Assembly (NCBI RefSeq): GCF_011044975.1
Contig: NZ_JAAKZV010000043.1
Span: 1-41,298, forward strand
Direction of reading: 5' to 3'
Origin: Streptomyces coryli
Lineage (GTDB): Bacteria > Actinomycetota > Actinomycetes > Streptomycetales > Streptomycetaceae
DNA: 41,298 bases
Of the stretch, positions 16,694 to 25,087 are shown piece after piece. How positions within the stretch are numbered: position 1 is the stretch's first letter; each line of letters starts with the position of its first letter. Below the pieces are notes generated by a model that did not search any database, was not told the origin of the DNA, and was given only the letters and a program-made list of their open reading frames with translations. Position numbers and translations under genes: made by a program.

Positions 16694-17536
16694 TCACTTG
16701 GCCGCGTCTGCGGTTTCGCGTGACAGGAATTCGCGAGCCCCGCGCACCCTGGTGCGGAGACTGTGCTGGGTCCGACTGCTGTCCAGACGCACGTCCAGCG
16801 GTCCAGGGACGCCTGCGTCTGCCCGTCGCCCCGCAGGCAGAGTGGCTGGGTCGAGGCCATCGCGGTGAGCGATCAGGAGGCCGAGTTCGTGGCGGCTGAC
16901 CGCGTCCGGCCCTGCGATGTGACGGATTCCCGCGTGATCTGAGGACGCGAGTTCCAGAATCGCTGCGGCGAGATCGGACACATGCACAGGGCAACGAACA
17001 TCGTCGGTGAACAGGGCCCCATCACGGCGCCCATCGGACAACTCATGTACCAACGTCTCGTGCTCGGAATTCCCATTGCCGATGATCAGCGACGTTCGGG
17101 CGATGACGGCTGCGGGGGCCAGCAGACGGATCGCCGTCTCTGCTGCGGCCTTTGCAGCACCGTAGGGCGTGATCGGGTCTGGCGTAGCGGCTTCGCTGTA
17201 GTAGACCTGGGCTCCGGAGAAGACAGCATCGCTGGACACGTGTACCAGCCGTGCTCCCCGTCCGGCTGCGGCCATCGCTACCCGGATGGCGCCCTCCGCC
17301 GTTGCCGCCCAATCGGCTTTCCGGGACGCCGCATTGATCACAACACGTGGGTTCACTGCGTTATGCACCGGGGCGATCTCCTCCGGATTGCGGAGGTCAA
17401 GTGGCAGCCACTTGACCCCGGAGAGGTGGCCGCGGTTCCGCACGAAAGTCGCAGCAACGGTGTGCCCGGAAGCTGTCGCCTGTCGAACCAGTTCCCCGCC
17501 GAGGAAGCCGCTGGCGCCGATGATGAGCAAGGTCAT
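16694..17536 (-). CDS. NAD-dependent epimerase / dTDP-4-dehydrorhamnose reductase-like protein
   Basis: 280 residues from ATG 17534-17536 (MTLLIIGASGFLGGELV). The GxxGxxG Rossmann motif IGASGFLG is at the N-terminus; VVINAASRKADW, LVHVSSDAVFSG with the catalytic Ser/Asp region, and TPYGAAKAAAETAI with the YxxxK pair are typical of RmlD-like extended SDRs. VRCPVHVSDLAAAILEL fits the C-terminal substrate part. It likely reduces or epimerises a nucleotide sugar or related compound. It is divergent from the APH-like gene at 17709 with 172 bp between them; a shared antibiotic-sugar role is speculative. Length is typical. Confidence 0.88.
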   Translation of the reverse strand: MTLLIIGASGFLGGELVRQATASGHTVAATFVRNRGHLSGVKWLPLDLRNPEEIAPVHNAVNPRVVINAASRKADWAATAEGAIRVAMAAAGRGARLVHVSSDAVFSGAQVYYSEAATPDPITPYGAAKAAAETAIRLLAPAAVIARTSLIIGNGNSEHETLVHELSDGRRDGALFTDDVRCPVHVSDLAAAILELASSDHAGIRHIAGPDAVSRHELGLLIAHRDGLDPATLPAGRRADAGVPGPLDVRLDSSRTQHSLRTRVRGAREFLSRETADAAK

Positions 17537-17708
17537 GGCCCGACACACTATGTCGAGAAGGGCCGACCAGCAGAGGGCTGGCGGCCGGCGGAGGGCGGTG
17601 ATGTCATGGCAAGCACCTCGGTCCACCCGCGGGGGCTTGCAGCAAACCCAGCAGGGCCTCCCGAAACCCGAGTGACCGAGGCCCAGGTGCTTCCTAGGAT
17701 CAGTTCCT

Positions 17709-18647
17709 GTGCAAACCCGCCCCATTTTCATCACCGACGATGCGATCGCAGATACGGTCGCTGCTCACTGGCTGCCCGAAGTCGTAGAAGTCGAGTACCT
17801 GCCCTGGGGATTCGGTGCGCACCACTGGCGAGTGACCGGTGGTGGCACGACGCTGTTCGGCACACTTGATCAGCTGGCGCCCCGGCACACCGCCGCCTCG
17901 CTCGAGGCCGCTTATGCGGGAGCTGCCGCTCTGGCCGACGATGGCCTGAACATGGTGTGTGCGCCGCTGCCCTCGCGGGACGGGCGTTTCACCGTTGATG
18001 CCGGGGCGGGTGTGCTCAGCACGACGCCGTGGCTGGACGGGCGGTCTCCGACGGAGGCAGAGGCACGTAAGCCCCGGCACGTCCGCGAGGTCATCGACGC
18101 GCTGACCACGTTGCATCGCGCCGCACCGCCGGACACGCTGCCGAGCTGGACTCCACGGATCGGCCCGGAGTTCGCCGATGACCTACGCGCTCGCACCAAC
18201 CGGCCCTGGAGGTCCGGCCCGCTGGGGGAGAGCGCAAGGACGGTGCTCGCCGCACGCCATGACGTGATCAAGAGTTGGATCAGCCGGTATCTGGAGCTGG
18301 CCGGCGTCGCGTTCGATCACCGGGATCGATGGGTGCCGACTCATGGCGAGCCACACGGCGCCAACCAGGTGATGGGGGCTTGCGGACTGAAGTTGGTCGA
18401 CTGGGAATCACTGGCCCTCGCGCCACGCGAGCGGGACTACGTCGACCTGTTCGAGGCCGCCGCGGACCACAGCGTGGCCCTCGACCCGGCGATGATCGAG
18501 CTATTCGCACTGGATTGGCGCCTCTCCGAAATCGCTGAGTACGCGCGCTGGTTCGCCGCTCCACATACCGGCACCGACGACGATCACACCGCACTGGAAG
18601 ATCTGTACGCGGAACTGGAAGTAGCTGACTCCGGCAGCGATGAGTGA
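17709..18647 (+). CDS. Phosphotransferase of the APH family
   Basis: 312 residues from GTG 17709. The catalytic motif is VPTHGEPHGANQVM (Brenner HGExHxxN, with Glu in place of the usual Asp) near residue 215 and the metal site is LVDWESLALAPRERDY. The HGE variant is known from spectinomycin-phosphotransferase-like and related APH proteins. The N-lobe VEYLPWGFGAHHWRVTGGG fits ATP binding. It would phosphorylate a small hydroxylated molecule. This is the second APH-like gene in the window and it is not closely similar to the one at 3679. Confidence 0.85.
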   Translation: MQTRPIFITDDAIADTVAAHWLPEVVEVEYLPWGFGAHHWRVTGGGTTLFGTLDQLAPRHTAASLEAAYAGAAALADDGLNMVCAPLPSRDGRFTVDAGAGVLSTTPWLDGRSPTEAEARKPRHVREVIDALTTLHRAAPPDTLPSWTPRIGPEFADDLRARTNRPWRSGPLGESARTVLAARHDVIKSWISRYLELAGVAFDHRDRWVPTHGEPHGANQVMGACGLKLVDWESLALAPRERDYVDLFEAAADHSVALDPAMIELFALDWRLSEIAEYARWFAAPHTGTDDDHTALEDLYAELEVADSGSDE

Positions 18648-18870
18648 GGGGGGGCGTCGCAGGCCGTGGTCTCCAATGCCAGCAGGGCACGCCTACGCCA
18701 ACTTGTACATCTCCGCCGGGTGGTCCTTCCGGCGCCCGGCGGCGTTGGTGACCGTCGACATCGACTACCCGGGCCTACCTCGGCATCCCCTGACCCCCGT
18801 GCTCCGCCTACCGGCACCGCCGGGCTCGCAGGACTGTCCTGGTCGGTGTGAGGGCCGGTGCACAGGCAGA

Positions 18871-19041
18871 TCAGCTGCGCGCGTTCACGACGTAACCGGG
18901 GGACGCCGCCGCCAGGGCCGCGATCTGATACGACTTGATCGCTGCTCCGCTCTCCGCCGTGGTTGGCGAAGTGGGGCCAGCCGAGTTCTCCTTGGAGAAT
19001 TCTCGTGCGACGTGTACGGGCGCGGCTTCGGCGGCGTCCAG
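18871..19041 (-). pseudogene. Coding-like C-terminal fragment, unknown
   Basis: The minus frame ending at 18871 has GC-rich third positions for about 55 codons (LLTALDAAEAAPVHVA, then REFSKENSAGPTSPTTAESG, ending SPGYVVNARS and TGA). No start lies nearby and the frame runs upstream into the antisense of the gene at 19078. It may be the tail of a deleted gene. The rest of 18648-19077 shows nothing I can support. Confidence 0.25.
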
Positions 19042-19077
19042 GGCAGTCAGAAGATGAGCAGTTGGAGGGGGGAGAGC

Positions 19078-19665
19078 GTGGGGGATTGGTTCCAGACGAT
19101 CGTCGTCACCGATGCAACGCCGGGGGAGGCGCAGCAGTTGGCGGATAACGTCCTCGGCTGGCTGATCGCGGATGGCATCGTCTCGGCTGAGCGCACGGAC
19201 TGTGTTCTGGGCTCTGAGCTCGGGCATCCGCCCGGGCCGCGTTATGCCGCCGCCGTTGAGGATGCGGACCCCGAATTGGTGAAGCTGTGGAGCAACGGCC
19301 TGGACATCGCGGTGGGGCGTACGGTCTTCGATACCGGTCAGGGCGAGCCCGAGGCCGTCACGTGCCCGCACTGCGCGGCTGAAGTGCGCCTCGTCGACGA
19401 GGGCTGGCAGCTGATCGACGAGAAGTGGGACCACTTCAGGGATGCTGTGCACTCCTGGCCCGAGGGTGAGGAGGAGCCTGTCGCGTGCGTGTCCTGCGGC
19501 CGGTCAGCTGCGGTGCATGTGTGGCAGTGGGCCGACGACTGCTTTGTCTTCGGTCATCTGGGCTTCACGTTTTGGAACTGGCCCACGCTCCGCCCCGGGT
19601 TCGTCACGGACGTCGCCCATCGGCTGGGTGATCACCGTATCGTCCTGCTCGAAGGGAAGTTGTGA
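19078..19665 (+). CDS. Hypothetical protein with two CxxC zinc-binding-like motifs
   Basis: 195 residues. GTG 19078 is chosen because it follows a very strong GGAGGGGGGAG ribosome binding site; an ATG at 19054 lies in frame. The N-terminal half has DWFQTIVVTDATPGEAQQLA and a domain with RYAAAVEDADPELVKLWSNG. The middle carries TCPHCAAEVRLV and, about 45 residues later, VACVSCGRSAAVH, which together could bind one zinc ion. The C-terminus is Trp/Phe-rich (WADDCFVFGHLGFTFWNWP). Similar unnamed proteins are frequent in streptomycetes; no function is known to me. No signal peptide or membrane helix. Confidence 0.8.
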   Translation: MGDWFQTIVVTDATPGEAQQLADNVLGWLIADGIVSAERTDCVLGSELGHPPGPRYAAAVEDADPELVKLWSNGLDIAVGRTVFDTGQGEPEAVTCPHCAAEVRLVDEGWQLIDEKWDHFRDAVHSWPEGEEEPVACVSCGRSAAVHVWQWADDCFVFGHLGFTFWNWPTLRPGFVTDVAHRLGDHRIVLLEGKL

Positions 19666-19711
19666 GCGCCCTTCTTGCCTCCGGGCTCTTGAGGGCCTCG
19701 GCTTCCCCGAG

Positions 19712-19846
19712 TTAGTCCTGTGCCGCTTCGGTGAAGAGTTCGGGTGGCGCCTGCAGGTCGTGGGCGCGGAACAGGATGGCGTGCTCGACGCCCATGGCCT
19801 TGCCGCTCATCGCGGTGAACTTCGGGATGAAGTCCGCGGGTGCGGG
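19712..19846 (-). pseudogene. C-terminal remnant of an unknown protein next to the IS21 element
   Basis: About 40 codons with clearly coding composition read ADFIPKFTAMSGKAMGVEHA, then ILFRAHDLQAPPELFTEAAQ, D and a TAA at 19712. Upstream of about 19846 the resemblance to coding sequence stops and the frame meets the left flank of the IS21 genes. I infer that the N-terminal part was lost by the insertion or by a deletion next to it. The family is not recognised. Confidence 0.45.
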
Positions 19847-20000
19847 GTGGCCCGGGTGACTATGTCTGCGAGTTCGGGAGGCGTCTGTCGGTGACCACGG
19901 GAGGCAGGGGTTGACCGAGTGTGGTGGTGTCGCTTTGTTTTGACGGAGGCTGGGGGCTTGCGGTGGGACGCTGTGTGTGCTCGTGCCACTGGGGGGCTCC

Positions 20001-21614
20001 ATGCGGGTACCGAAGACGAAGATCGAGCTCTATGCCGCGATCCGCCGGGACTACCAGACCGGTGACGTCTCAATGCGGGCCCTGGAGCACAGGTATGGGG
20101 TGACCTGGAGGACTGTCCGGAAGGCTCTTGATTCACGGTGGCCGGAGCCGCGGAAGGAACATCGCCCTCGCACGACCCGGCTGGATCCGTACAAGCCGGT
20201 GATCGACGTCATCCTGCAGGCAGATCTTGATGCCCCGCCCAAGCAGCGCCACACCGTGAAGCGGATCTTCGAGCGGCTGGTGGACGAGCACGACGCTGCG
20301 GAGATCTCGTATCAGATGGTTCGTGGCTACGTGGCGGTACGGCGTCGGCAGATCCGCCTGTTATACGACCGCGGGGCGGAGGTAGCGTTCATTCCGCAGG
20401 CCCATATTCCGGGTGCCGAGGCAGAGGTGGACTTCGGCGAGGTTCAGGTATTGCTGGACGGAAAGGCGGCACGCTGCTATCTGTTCTCTTTCCGCTTGTC
20501 ATATTCAGGTAAGGCCGTGCACCGTGTGTTCGCCTCCTGCGGTCAGGAGGCGTTCTTCGAGGGGCATGTCCATGCCCTCACCGCCATCGGCGGTGTTCCG
20601 CGCTCTCGGGTTCGCTATGACAACCTAAAGGCCGCCGTCGCCAGCGTGACGGGGTTGGGCCGCATGCGGGTGGAGGCGGAACGTTGGACGGCATTCCGAT
20701 CGCATTGGGGTCTCGAACCCTTCTATTGCTTGCCTGGCGTCAAGGGCGCCCACGAGAAGGGCGGGGTGGAGGGCGATATCGGCCGCTTCCGCCGTAACCA
20801 TTTCGTGCCGATACCGCGCGTCGCATCGCTCGCTGAGCTGAACACTCTGGTCGATGAATGGGATGCCACCGACGAGCTGCGGCGCATCGGCTCCCGCACC
20901 CATTCCGTGGGCGAATACTTCCGTATGGAGCAAGAGCGGCTGCGGCCGTTGCCGACCGAGCCGTTCGAGACGGGTCGGTGGTTCACACCGCGTGTCGACC
21001 GCTACAGCCAGATCACGGTCCGCACCAACCACTATTCAGTTCCCGTGCGCCTTATCGGTCTCAAAGTACGAGTCCTGCTGCACGCCAACGATCTGATCGT
21101 CTACGAGGGCCGCCGTGAGGTCGCCTGCCATGAGCGGCTGAGCACCAAGGGTGGATCCTGCCTGGTGTTGGACCACTATCTCGAAGTGCTGTTACGTAAG
21201 CCCGGCGCTTTCCCTGGCTCGACCGCGCTGGAGCAGGCCAAAGCGGCCGGCCGCTTCACCCCCATGCACGAGAACTGGTGGGCAGCCGCGCGGGCTGCCC
21301 ACGGCGAAGCCGAGGGCACCCGCGCGCTGATCGAGGTCCTGCTACTGAGCCGGCACTTACCCCACGACCACGTCGTGAACGGGCTCGCGGCCGCCTTCCG
21401 CTCGGGCGCCTTGACCGCGGACGCGGTGGCACTCGAGGCCCGCAAAGCCGCTGAGACCGACAAGGACCGCGCACCGTCGCCCCCAAGCCGCCGGGCCGCA
21501 CTAGGCCGCCGGAGGAGCACGCGAGCATCACCTTCCTGGACGACTGGCGGCTGGCCCACCTGCCGGCAGACACCCGCCCCCCGCCCTCGATGGCCGCCTA
21601 TGACCAACTGCTGA
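20001..21614 (+). CDS. istA: IS21-family transposase IstA (C-terminus frameshifted)
   Basis: 537 codons from ATG 20001. The N-terminus MRVPKTKIELYAAIRRDYQ with an HTH (SMRALEHRYGVTWRTVRKAL) binds the IS ends. The DDE/RNase H-like core shows EAEVDFGEVQVLLDG, VRYDNLKAAV and GAHEKGGVEGDIGRFRR (final Glu). From about 21470 the frame encodes an unnatural tail, whereas the frame shifted by one base back (codons from 21470) encodes the family-like end SITFLDDWRLAHLPADTRPP with AAYDQLLKR, stopping at 21653-21655 in ATGA overlap with istB. A two-base GC duplication within GACCGCGCACC would explain this. The catalytic core is intact. Confidence 0.9.
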   Translation: MRVPKTKIELYAAIRRDYQTGDVSMRALEHRYGVTWRTVRKALDSRWPEPRKEHRPRTTRLDPYKPVIDVILQADLDAPPKQRHTVKRIFERLVDEHDAAEISYQMVRGYVAVRRRQIRLLYDRGAEVAFIPQAHIPGAEAEVDFGEVQVLLDGKAARCYLFSFRLSYSGKAVHRVFASCGQEAFFEGHVHALTAIGGVPRSRVRYDNLKAAVASVTGLGRMRVEAERWTAFRSHWGLEPFYCLPGVKGAHEKGGVEGDIGRFRRNHFVPIPRVASLAELNTLVDEWDATDELRRIGSRTHSVGEYFRMEQERLRPLPTEPFETGRWFTPRVDRYSQITVRTNHYSVPVRLIGLKVRVLLHANDLIVYEGRREVACHERLSTKGGSCLVLDHYLEVLLRKPGAFPGSTALEQAKAAGRFTPMHENWWAAARAAHGEAEGTRALIEVLLLSRHLPHDHVVNGLAAAFRSGALTADAVALEARKAAETDKDRAPSPPSRRAALGRRRSTRASPSWTTGGWPTCRQTPAPRPRWPPMTNC

Positions 21615-21651
21615 AGAGACCGACACGTCCCCCCAACCGGAAAGAAGAATC

Positions 21652-22449
21652 ATGAATGCTCGCAAGCGCGGCCTCACCGAAGAAGCCGCGACCACTGCCA
21701 TCGACCAGTCCTGCCGCCTGCTGCGACTACCCACAATTCGCGCCCAGTTCCCCGAACTCGCAGCTGGCGCCGCCCGCGAGCAAATGTCCTACAAGGGATT
21801 CCTCGCCGAACTGTTAATGGCCGAGTGCGACGACCGAGCCCGACGCCGTTCCGAACGTCGGATCAAAGCAGCTGCATTCCCCCGAGACAAGTCTATCCGC
21901 GCCTTCGACTTCGACGCCAACGACAGCATCGACGCCCCCGTCATTCACACGCTCGCCACCTGCGAATGGGTAAAGAAGGGCGAACCACTGTGCCTCATAG
22001 GCGATTCCGGGACCGGAAAGTCGCACCTGTTGATAGCCCTGGGAACCGAAGCCGCCATGCTCGGATTTCGAGTTCGCTACACACTCGCGACCAAACTCGT
22101 CAACGAACTAGTCGAGGCCGCGGACGAAAAGCAGCTCACCAAGACGATAGCGCGCTTCGGTCGTGTCGATCTGCTATGTATCGACGAGTTAGGGTACATG
22201 GAACTCGATCGTCGAGGAGCCGAGTTACTGTTCCAAGTTCTCACCGAGCGCGAGGAAAAGAACAGCGTCGCAATCGCATCCAACGAATCATTCGGGGCGT
22301 GGACCAAGACGTTCACCGATCCCCGACTTTGCGCCGCGATCGTCGACCGATTGACGTTCAACGGAACCATCATTCAGACAGGCACCCAGTCCTACCGGCT
22401 GGCCCACACCAAGAATAAATCTAAGACCGCCGCCACGACGGCCGACTGA
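21652..22449 (+). CDS. istB: IS21-family helper ATPase IstB
   Basis: 265 residues from ATG 21652. It is a DnaC-like AAA+ ATPase that assists IstA in target selection. The N-terminal helical segment (LRLPTIRAQFPELAAGA, YKGFLAELLMAEC) precedes Walker A GDSGTGKSHLLIALG near residue 120 and Walker B VDLLCIDELGYMEL. The box VLTEREEKNSVAIASNESFG holds the sensor 1 Asn-containing strand, and IVDRLTFNGTIIQTGTQSYR ends the ATPase domain. It starts inside the natural stop of istA, showing translational coupling that the istA frameshift would disturb. Full length for the family. Confidence 0.95.
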   Translation: MNARKRGLTEEAATTAIDQSCRLLRLPTIRAQFPELAAGAAREQMSYKGFLAELLMAECDDRARRRSERRIKAAAFPRDKSIRAFDFDANDSIDAPVIHTLATCEWVKKGEPLCLIGDSGTGKSHLLIALGTEAAMLGFRVRYTLATKLVNELVEAADEKQLTKTIARFGRVDLLCIDELGYMELDRRGAELLFQVLTEREEKNSVAIASNESFGAWTKTFTDPRLCAAIVDRLTFNGTIIQTGTQSYRLAHTKNKSKTAATTAD

Positions 22450-22509
22450 TCCTCAGCGCACCACCCGAGTGCTCAGAGCCGGAGGCTCGCCGGACGCCGA
22501 TACTGGCCG

Positions 22510-22546
22510 CTCTGTTTGCCTGTTCCGCGCTGTCAGCGCAACAGAG
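22510..22546. repeat. Nested inverted repeat downstream of istB
   Basis: CTCTGTT at 22510-22516 pairs with AACAGAG at 22540-22546, and inside the loop GCGCTG/CAGCGC (22527-22539) forms a second perfect 6-bp arm pair around a single T. The position, 60 bp after istB, fits a transcription terminator or part of the IS right end; neither is proven. Confidence 0.4.
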
Positions 22547-22622
22547 TGAGGTCCAGCGCTCACCACGTCCTGGCTCTACCATGGCGAGTACTCGGCGTCC
22601 GGCTAGCACGCCTCCGCGCTCC

Positions 22623-23087
22623 TTAGCGTGCGCCGCTCACGACAAGCAATACTCCGTCCAGGTTCAGCATCCCGCCAACCCTGATGCCCATGTTGTACTG
22701 CCCGTGAATTTCTGAATGTCCTCCTCTGAGGAAGAGGCACCAGGTGTCGGTAAGCCACGTGTTGGTCTGTACCTGGTTGGTGTACACCGCAGGCTTCCTT
22801 CTGCTCGCCCCCCATTCCACCGGAAGCGTCGAGATGGTGAACCAGTAGGGGAATTCCTGAGTTGCTGTTACCTGGCCCCTTGTTTCCAGGTATTTAGTGT
22901 CGTTCCAATCGTAGATGCGGTACTGGGCCCTATCGGCGTTGTCTGGGCTTTCCCAGCCCTCCGCAAGTTCGAGGTCGTGCCACGCGTACGGGTCTTCCTG
23001 GGTGGCTCCACTGGGGGTGGGGATGTTGGCTGCTTGGGTCATCGCGCCCCGCCAATCCACGCTTCGTGAAACGTTCGCGTCCACCAT
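22623..23087 (-). CDS. Hypothetical protein
   Basis: 154 residues from ATG 23085-23087, chosen for the GAAGGT that precedes it; ATG 23042 (MTQAANIPTP) is an alternative. The sequence is rich in aromatic residues: DPYAWHDLELAEGWESPDNA, YRIYDWNDTKYLETRG, FPYWFTISTLPVEWG and a C-terminal beta-like part GQYNMGIRVGGMLNLDGVLL. Composition is less GC-rich than the average of the window, suggesting transfer. No family recognised; no signal peptide or membrane segment. It is isolated, between the IS21 element and the fucosidase. Confidence 0.6.
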   Translation of the reverse strand: MVDANVSRSVDWRGAMTQAANIPTPSGATQEDPYAWHDLELAEGWESPDNADRAQYRIYDWNDTKYLETRGQVTATQEFPYWFTISTLPVEWGASRRKPAVYTNQVQTNTWLTDTWCLFLRGGHSEIHGQYNMGIRVGGMLNLDGVLLVVSGAR

Positions 23088-23368
23088 TCGCACCTTCGGC
23101 GCCTACTATTCCCTCATTCTTCGACCTTCAAGGACGTACGCCCACTCCGCTCCTCGTTGTGCGCCGGGCACCCACCAACATCTGGCGCGCAACTGTCCGT
23201 TGCCTAGGCATGGAACGCGTGCCAGCTCAAACCCTGGCGTTGGAGCGAAATTTTCCGCTCGAAGACTCGCACTCTTCGATTCGGTCGGGTGGTGACAAAG
23301 GCAGCAGGCCCTCGACAAATGCGCCCGGCTGAGTACTGACCATGGCGGCGCCGCAGCCGGTGTGATGC

Positions 23369-24787
23369 TCAGCGGGTCGCGCCGACCTCTTTGAGACGGT
23401 CGCGATAGTTCTGTGGGAGACGGCCGGTCTTGTCCGGGCCCACGTTCAGAAGGTAGAGGCCGTTGCCCGCCTTGGCTTTGGCCAGTGAGGTGGTGATGTC
23501 CTCGACCGAGCGCGGCGAGCCAGTGGATGTGGTGTTGAACCAGGTGTCGTTGACGTCCATCGTGTCAGCGACGTCGACCGGTCGCTCCTCATCCGCCGGG
23601 GGCCGGCCCTCGTGCGGGACCTCGTAGACGATGACGTCCGTGGTCTGCTGGGTGCGGAGGTGATCGTTGTTGGCCACCACGGTGCGGGGCGAGAGCTTGC
23701 GGATCATGTCGCGGACCGGCCGGTAGGGGATCTGCGCGTACGGGACCCGCCAGCCCCAGCCGTCGAACCACAGGTAGTCGACGGGGCCGTACTGCGTGAG
23801 CAGCTCGCGCAGCTGGCTTTGGACGAGTTTCTGGGAGTCGCCATGGTGCCGATCCCAGATGGAGAAGTAGAAGCCCACCTTGAGGCCGGCCTCGTGCATG
23901 GCGTCCACATACTCCCGGACAATGTCGCCCTTTCCGTCTCGGTACGGGCTTGCCGCGATGTCGTAGTCGGAGTGCTTGCTGTTCCATAGCGCGAAGCCGT
24001 CGTGGTGCTTGACAGTGAGGACACCGAAGGTCATCCCCGCGTCCTTCATGGCCTGTGCCCATTCCCGCGGGGCGCGGTGTGACGGGTTGAAATGGGCGGG
24101 AGAGGCAGTCGGTTCCGCCCACTGTTCGTTCTGGTAGGTCGACATATTGAAGTGCACGAACATGCCGAACGGGTTGCCCTGCACCCAGCGTCGCGCGGCC
24201 GGGGACGGGCTGATGGACTCGTCGCCGAAGGTCTGCACCTCCGCCAGCGAGAGGTAGTCGGTGCCTTCCAACTGGATTCGCAGATAGCGGGCCGAGCGGT
24301 CGAGTGGGAGCTCGACGAAGGGGCCGGAGAGGGAGGCAACGCGGGTGGCGGTGACGCCCGGCCGGTTACGGGCTTGAGCCAGGCTGCGGGCCGTGATCGG
24401 CGAATCGGAGGCGAGCACCCAGAAGTTCGACAACCGCTCGGCGTTGGAGTCCGTACGGTTATGGATGACCACCCTGCTGAGCTTCTTCGAAGCCCCCAGG
24501 TCGGTCTGCCAGTAGGGCTCAGCTTCGCGGTCGGTGTGGGTGACCGATGCCTCGCTCCAGGTCCCGTTGCGGTTGGCGTCGGTGGCCCGGGTCGCAGCGC
24601 CGCCAAAGGCGGTGCTGCTTTGGGACGCCGGGGTGTTGAACGCATAGTTGCGCGGCTCGCTACCGGGCGGACGCCCGTCCCGGGCGGATGCCTCGGTGGC
24701 ACCGAGGCATCCGCACGCCAGCAGTACCGGTGCCGCGAAGGCAGAGATGAACGAGGTAACCGCGAAGCGCATTCGTCTATCCGCCAT
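23369..24787 (-). CDS. GH29 alpha-L-fucosidase with N-terminal discoidin/F5/8C-like module, secreted
   Basis: About 472 residues from ATG 24785-24787; ATG 24772 (MRFAVTSF) is also possible. The N-terminus is a signal peptide with a possible lipobox (VLLAC). Residues 45-190 form a discoidin/F5/8C-type carbohydrate-binding module (NYAFNTPASQSSTAF, YWQTDLGASKKLSRVVIHNR, ARYLRIQLEGTDYLSLAEVQ). The GH29 catalytic domain follows: NPFGMFVHFNMSTYQ, GVLTVKHHDGFALWNSKHSD, LKVGFYFSIWDRHHGD, and YLWFDGWG with the likely nucleophile Asp. The GNGLYLLNVGPDKTGRLP end is characteristic. It releases L-fucose from glycans outside the cell. An aldo/keto reductase of fucose-dehydrogenase type lies about 5 kb away. 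Confidence 0.92.
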   Translation of the reverse strand: MADRRMRFAVTSFISAFAAPVLLACGCLGATEASARDGRPPGSEPRNYAFNTPASQSSTAFGGAATRATDANRNGTWSEASVTHTDREAEPYWQTDLGASKKLSRVVIHNRTDSNAERLSNFWVLASDSPITARSLAQARNRPGVTATRVASLSGPFVELPLDRSARYLRIQLEGTDYLSLAEVQTFGDESISPSPAARRWVQGNPFGMFVHFNMSTYQNEQWAEPTASPAHFNPSHRAPREWAQAMKDAGMTFGVLTVKHHDGFALWNSKHSDYDIAASPYRDGKGDIVREYVDAMHEAGLKVGFYFSIWDRHHGDSQKLVQSQLRELLTQYGPVDYLWFDGWGWRVPYAQIPYRPVRDMIRKLSPRTVVANNDHLRTQQTTDVIVYEVPHEGRPPADEERPVDVADTMDVNDTWFNTTSTGSPRSVEDITTSLAKAKAGNGLYLLNVGPDKTGRLPQNYRDRLKEVGATR

Positions 24788-25087
24788 CCAGGTAAAATGC
24801 AGAAGATTAGTAGCGGGAAGATATTGTTTTGAGCGTAGCTGAATCCGAGTACGGTCGGACGCTGCGACACTCGTCCATGACATCCGAATAGGCGTGGCCC
24901 GTCTAATGGCAGGACCTTGCGTCAGCTCACCCGAGCCCAAGGTCAACCCGTAACCCGTCGCGGTGGCAGCTCGGGCACACTGCACATGCCAATTGGCCAT
25001 CCGGCGGAGTTGCGGCAGATCTTGGCAAGCCGACCCAGACACCACGCGCTCGCACACCTGAGCGACGTCCAATTTCTTCGACATCGA

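Larger units (their letters stand above)
20001..22449 (+). mobile_element. IS21-family insertion sequence (istA-istB core)
   Basis: The two consecutive genes istA and istB define an IS21-family element. The coordinates given are those of the coding core; the true ends lie outside, probably between about 19850 and 20000 on the left and 22450 and 22620 on the right. I compared these flanks by eye and could not find a matching terminal inverted repeat or target duplication. The istB part is visibly less GC-rich at third positions than the neighbouring genes, and both genes contain rare TTA codons, which fits foreign origin. Confidence 0.85.
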
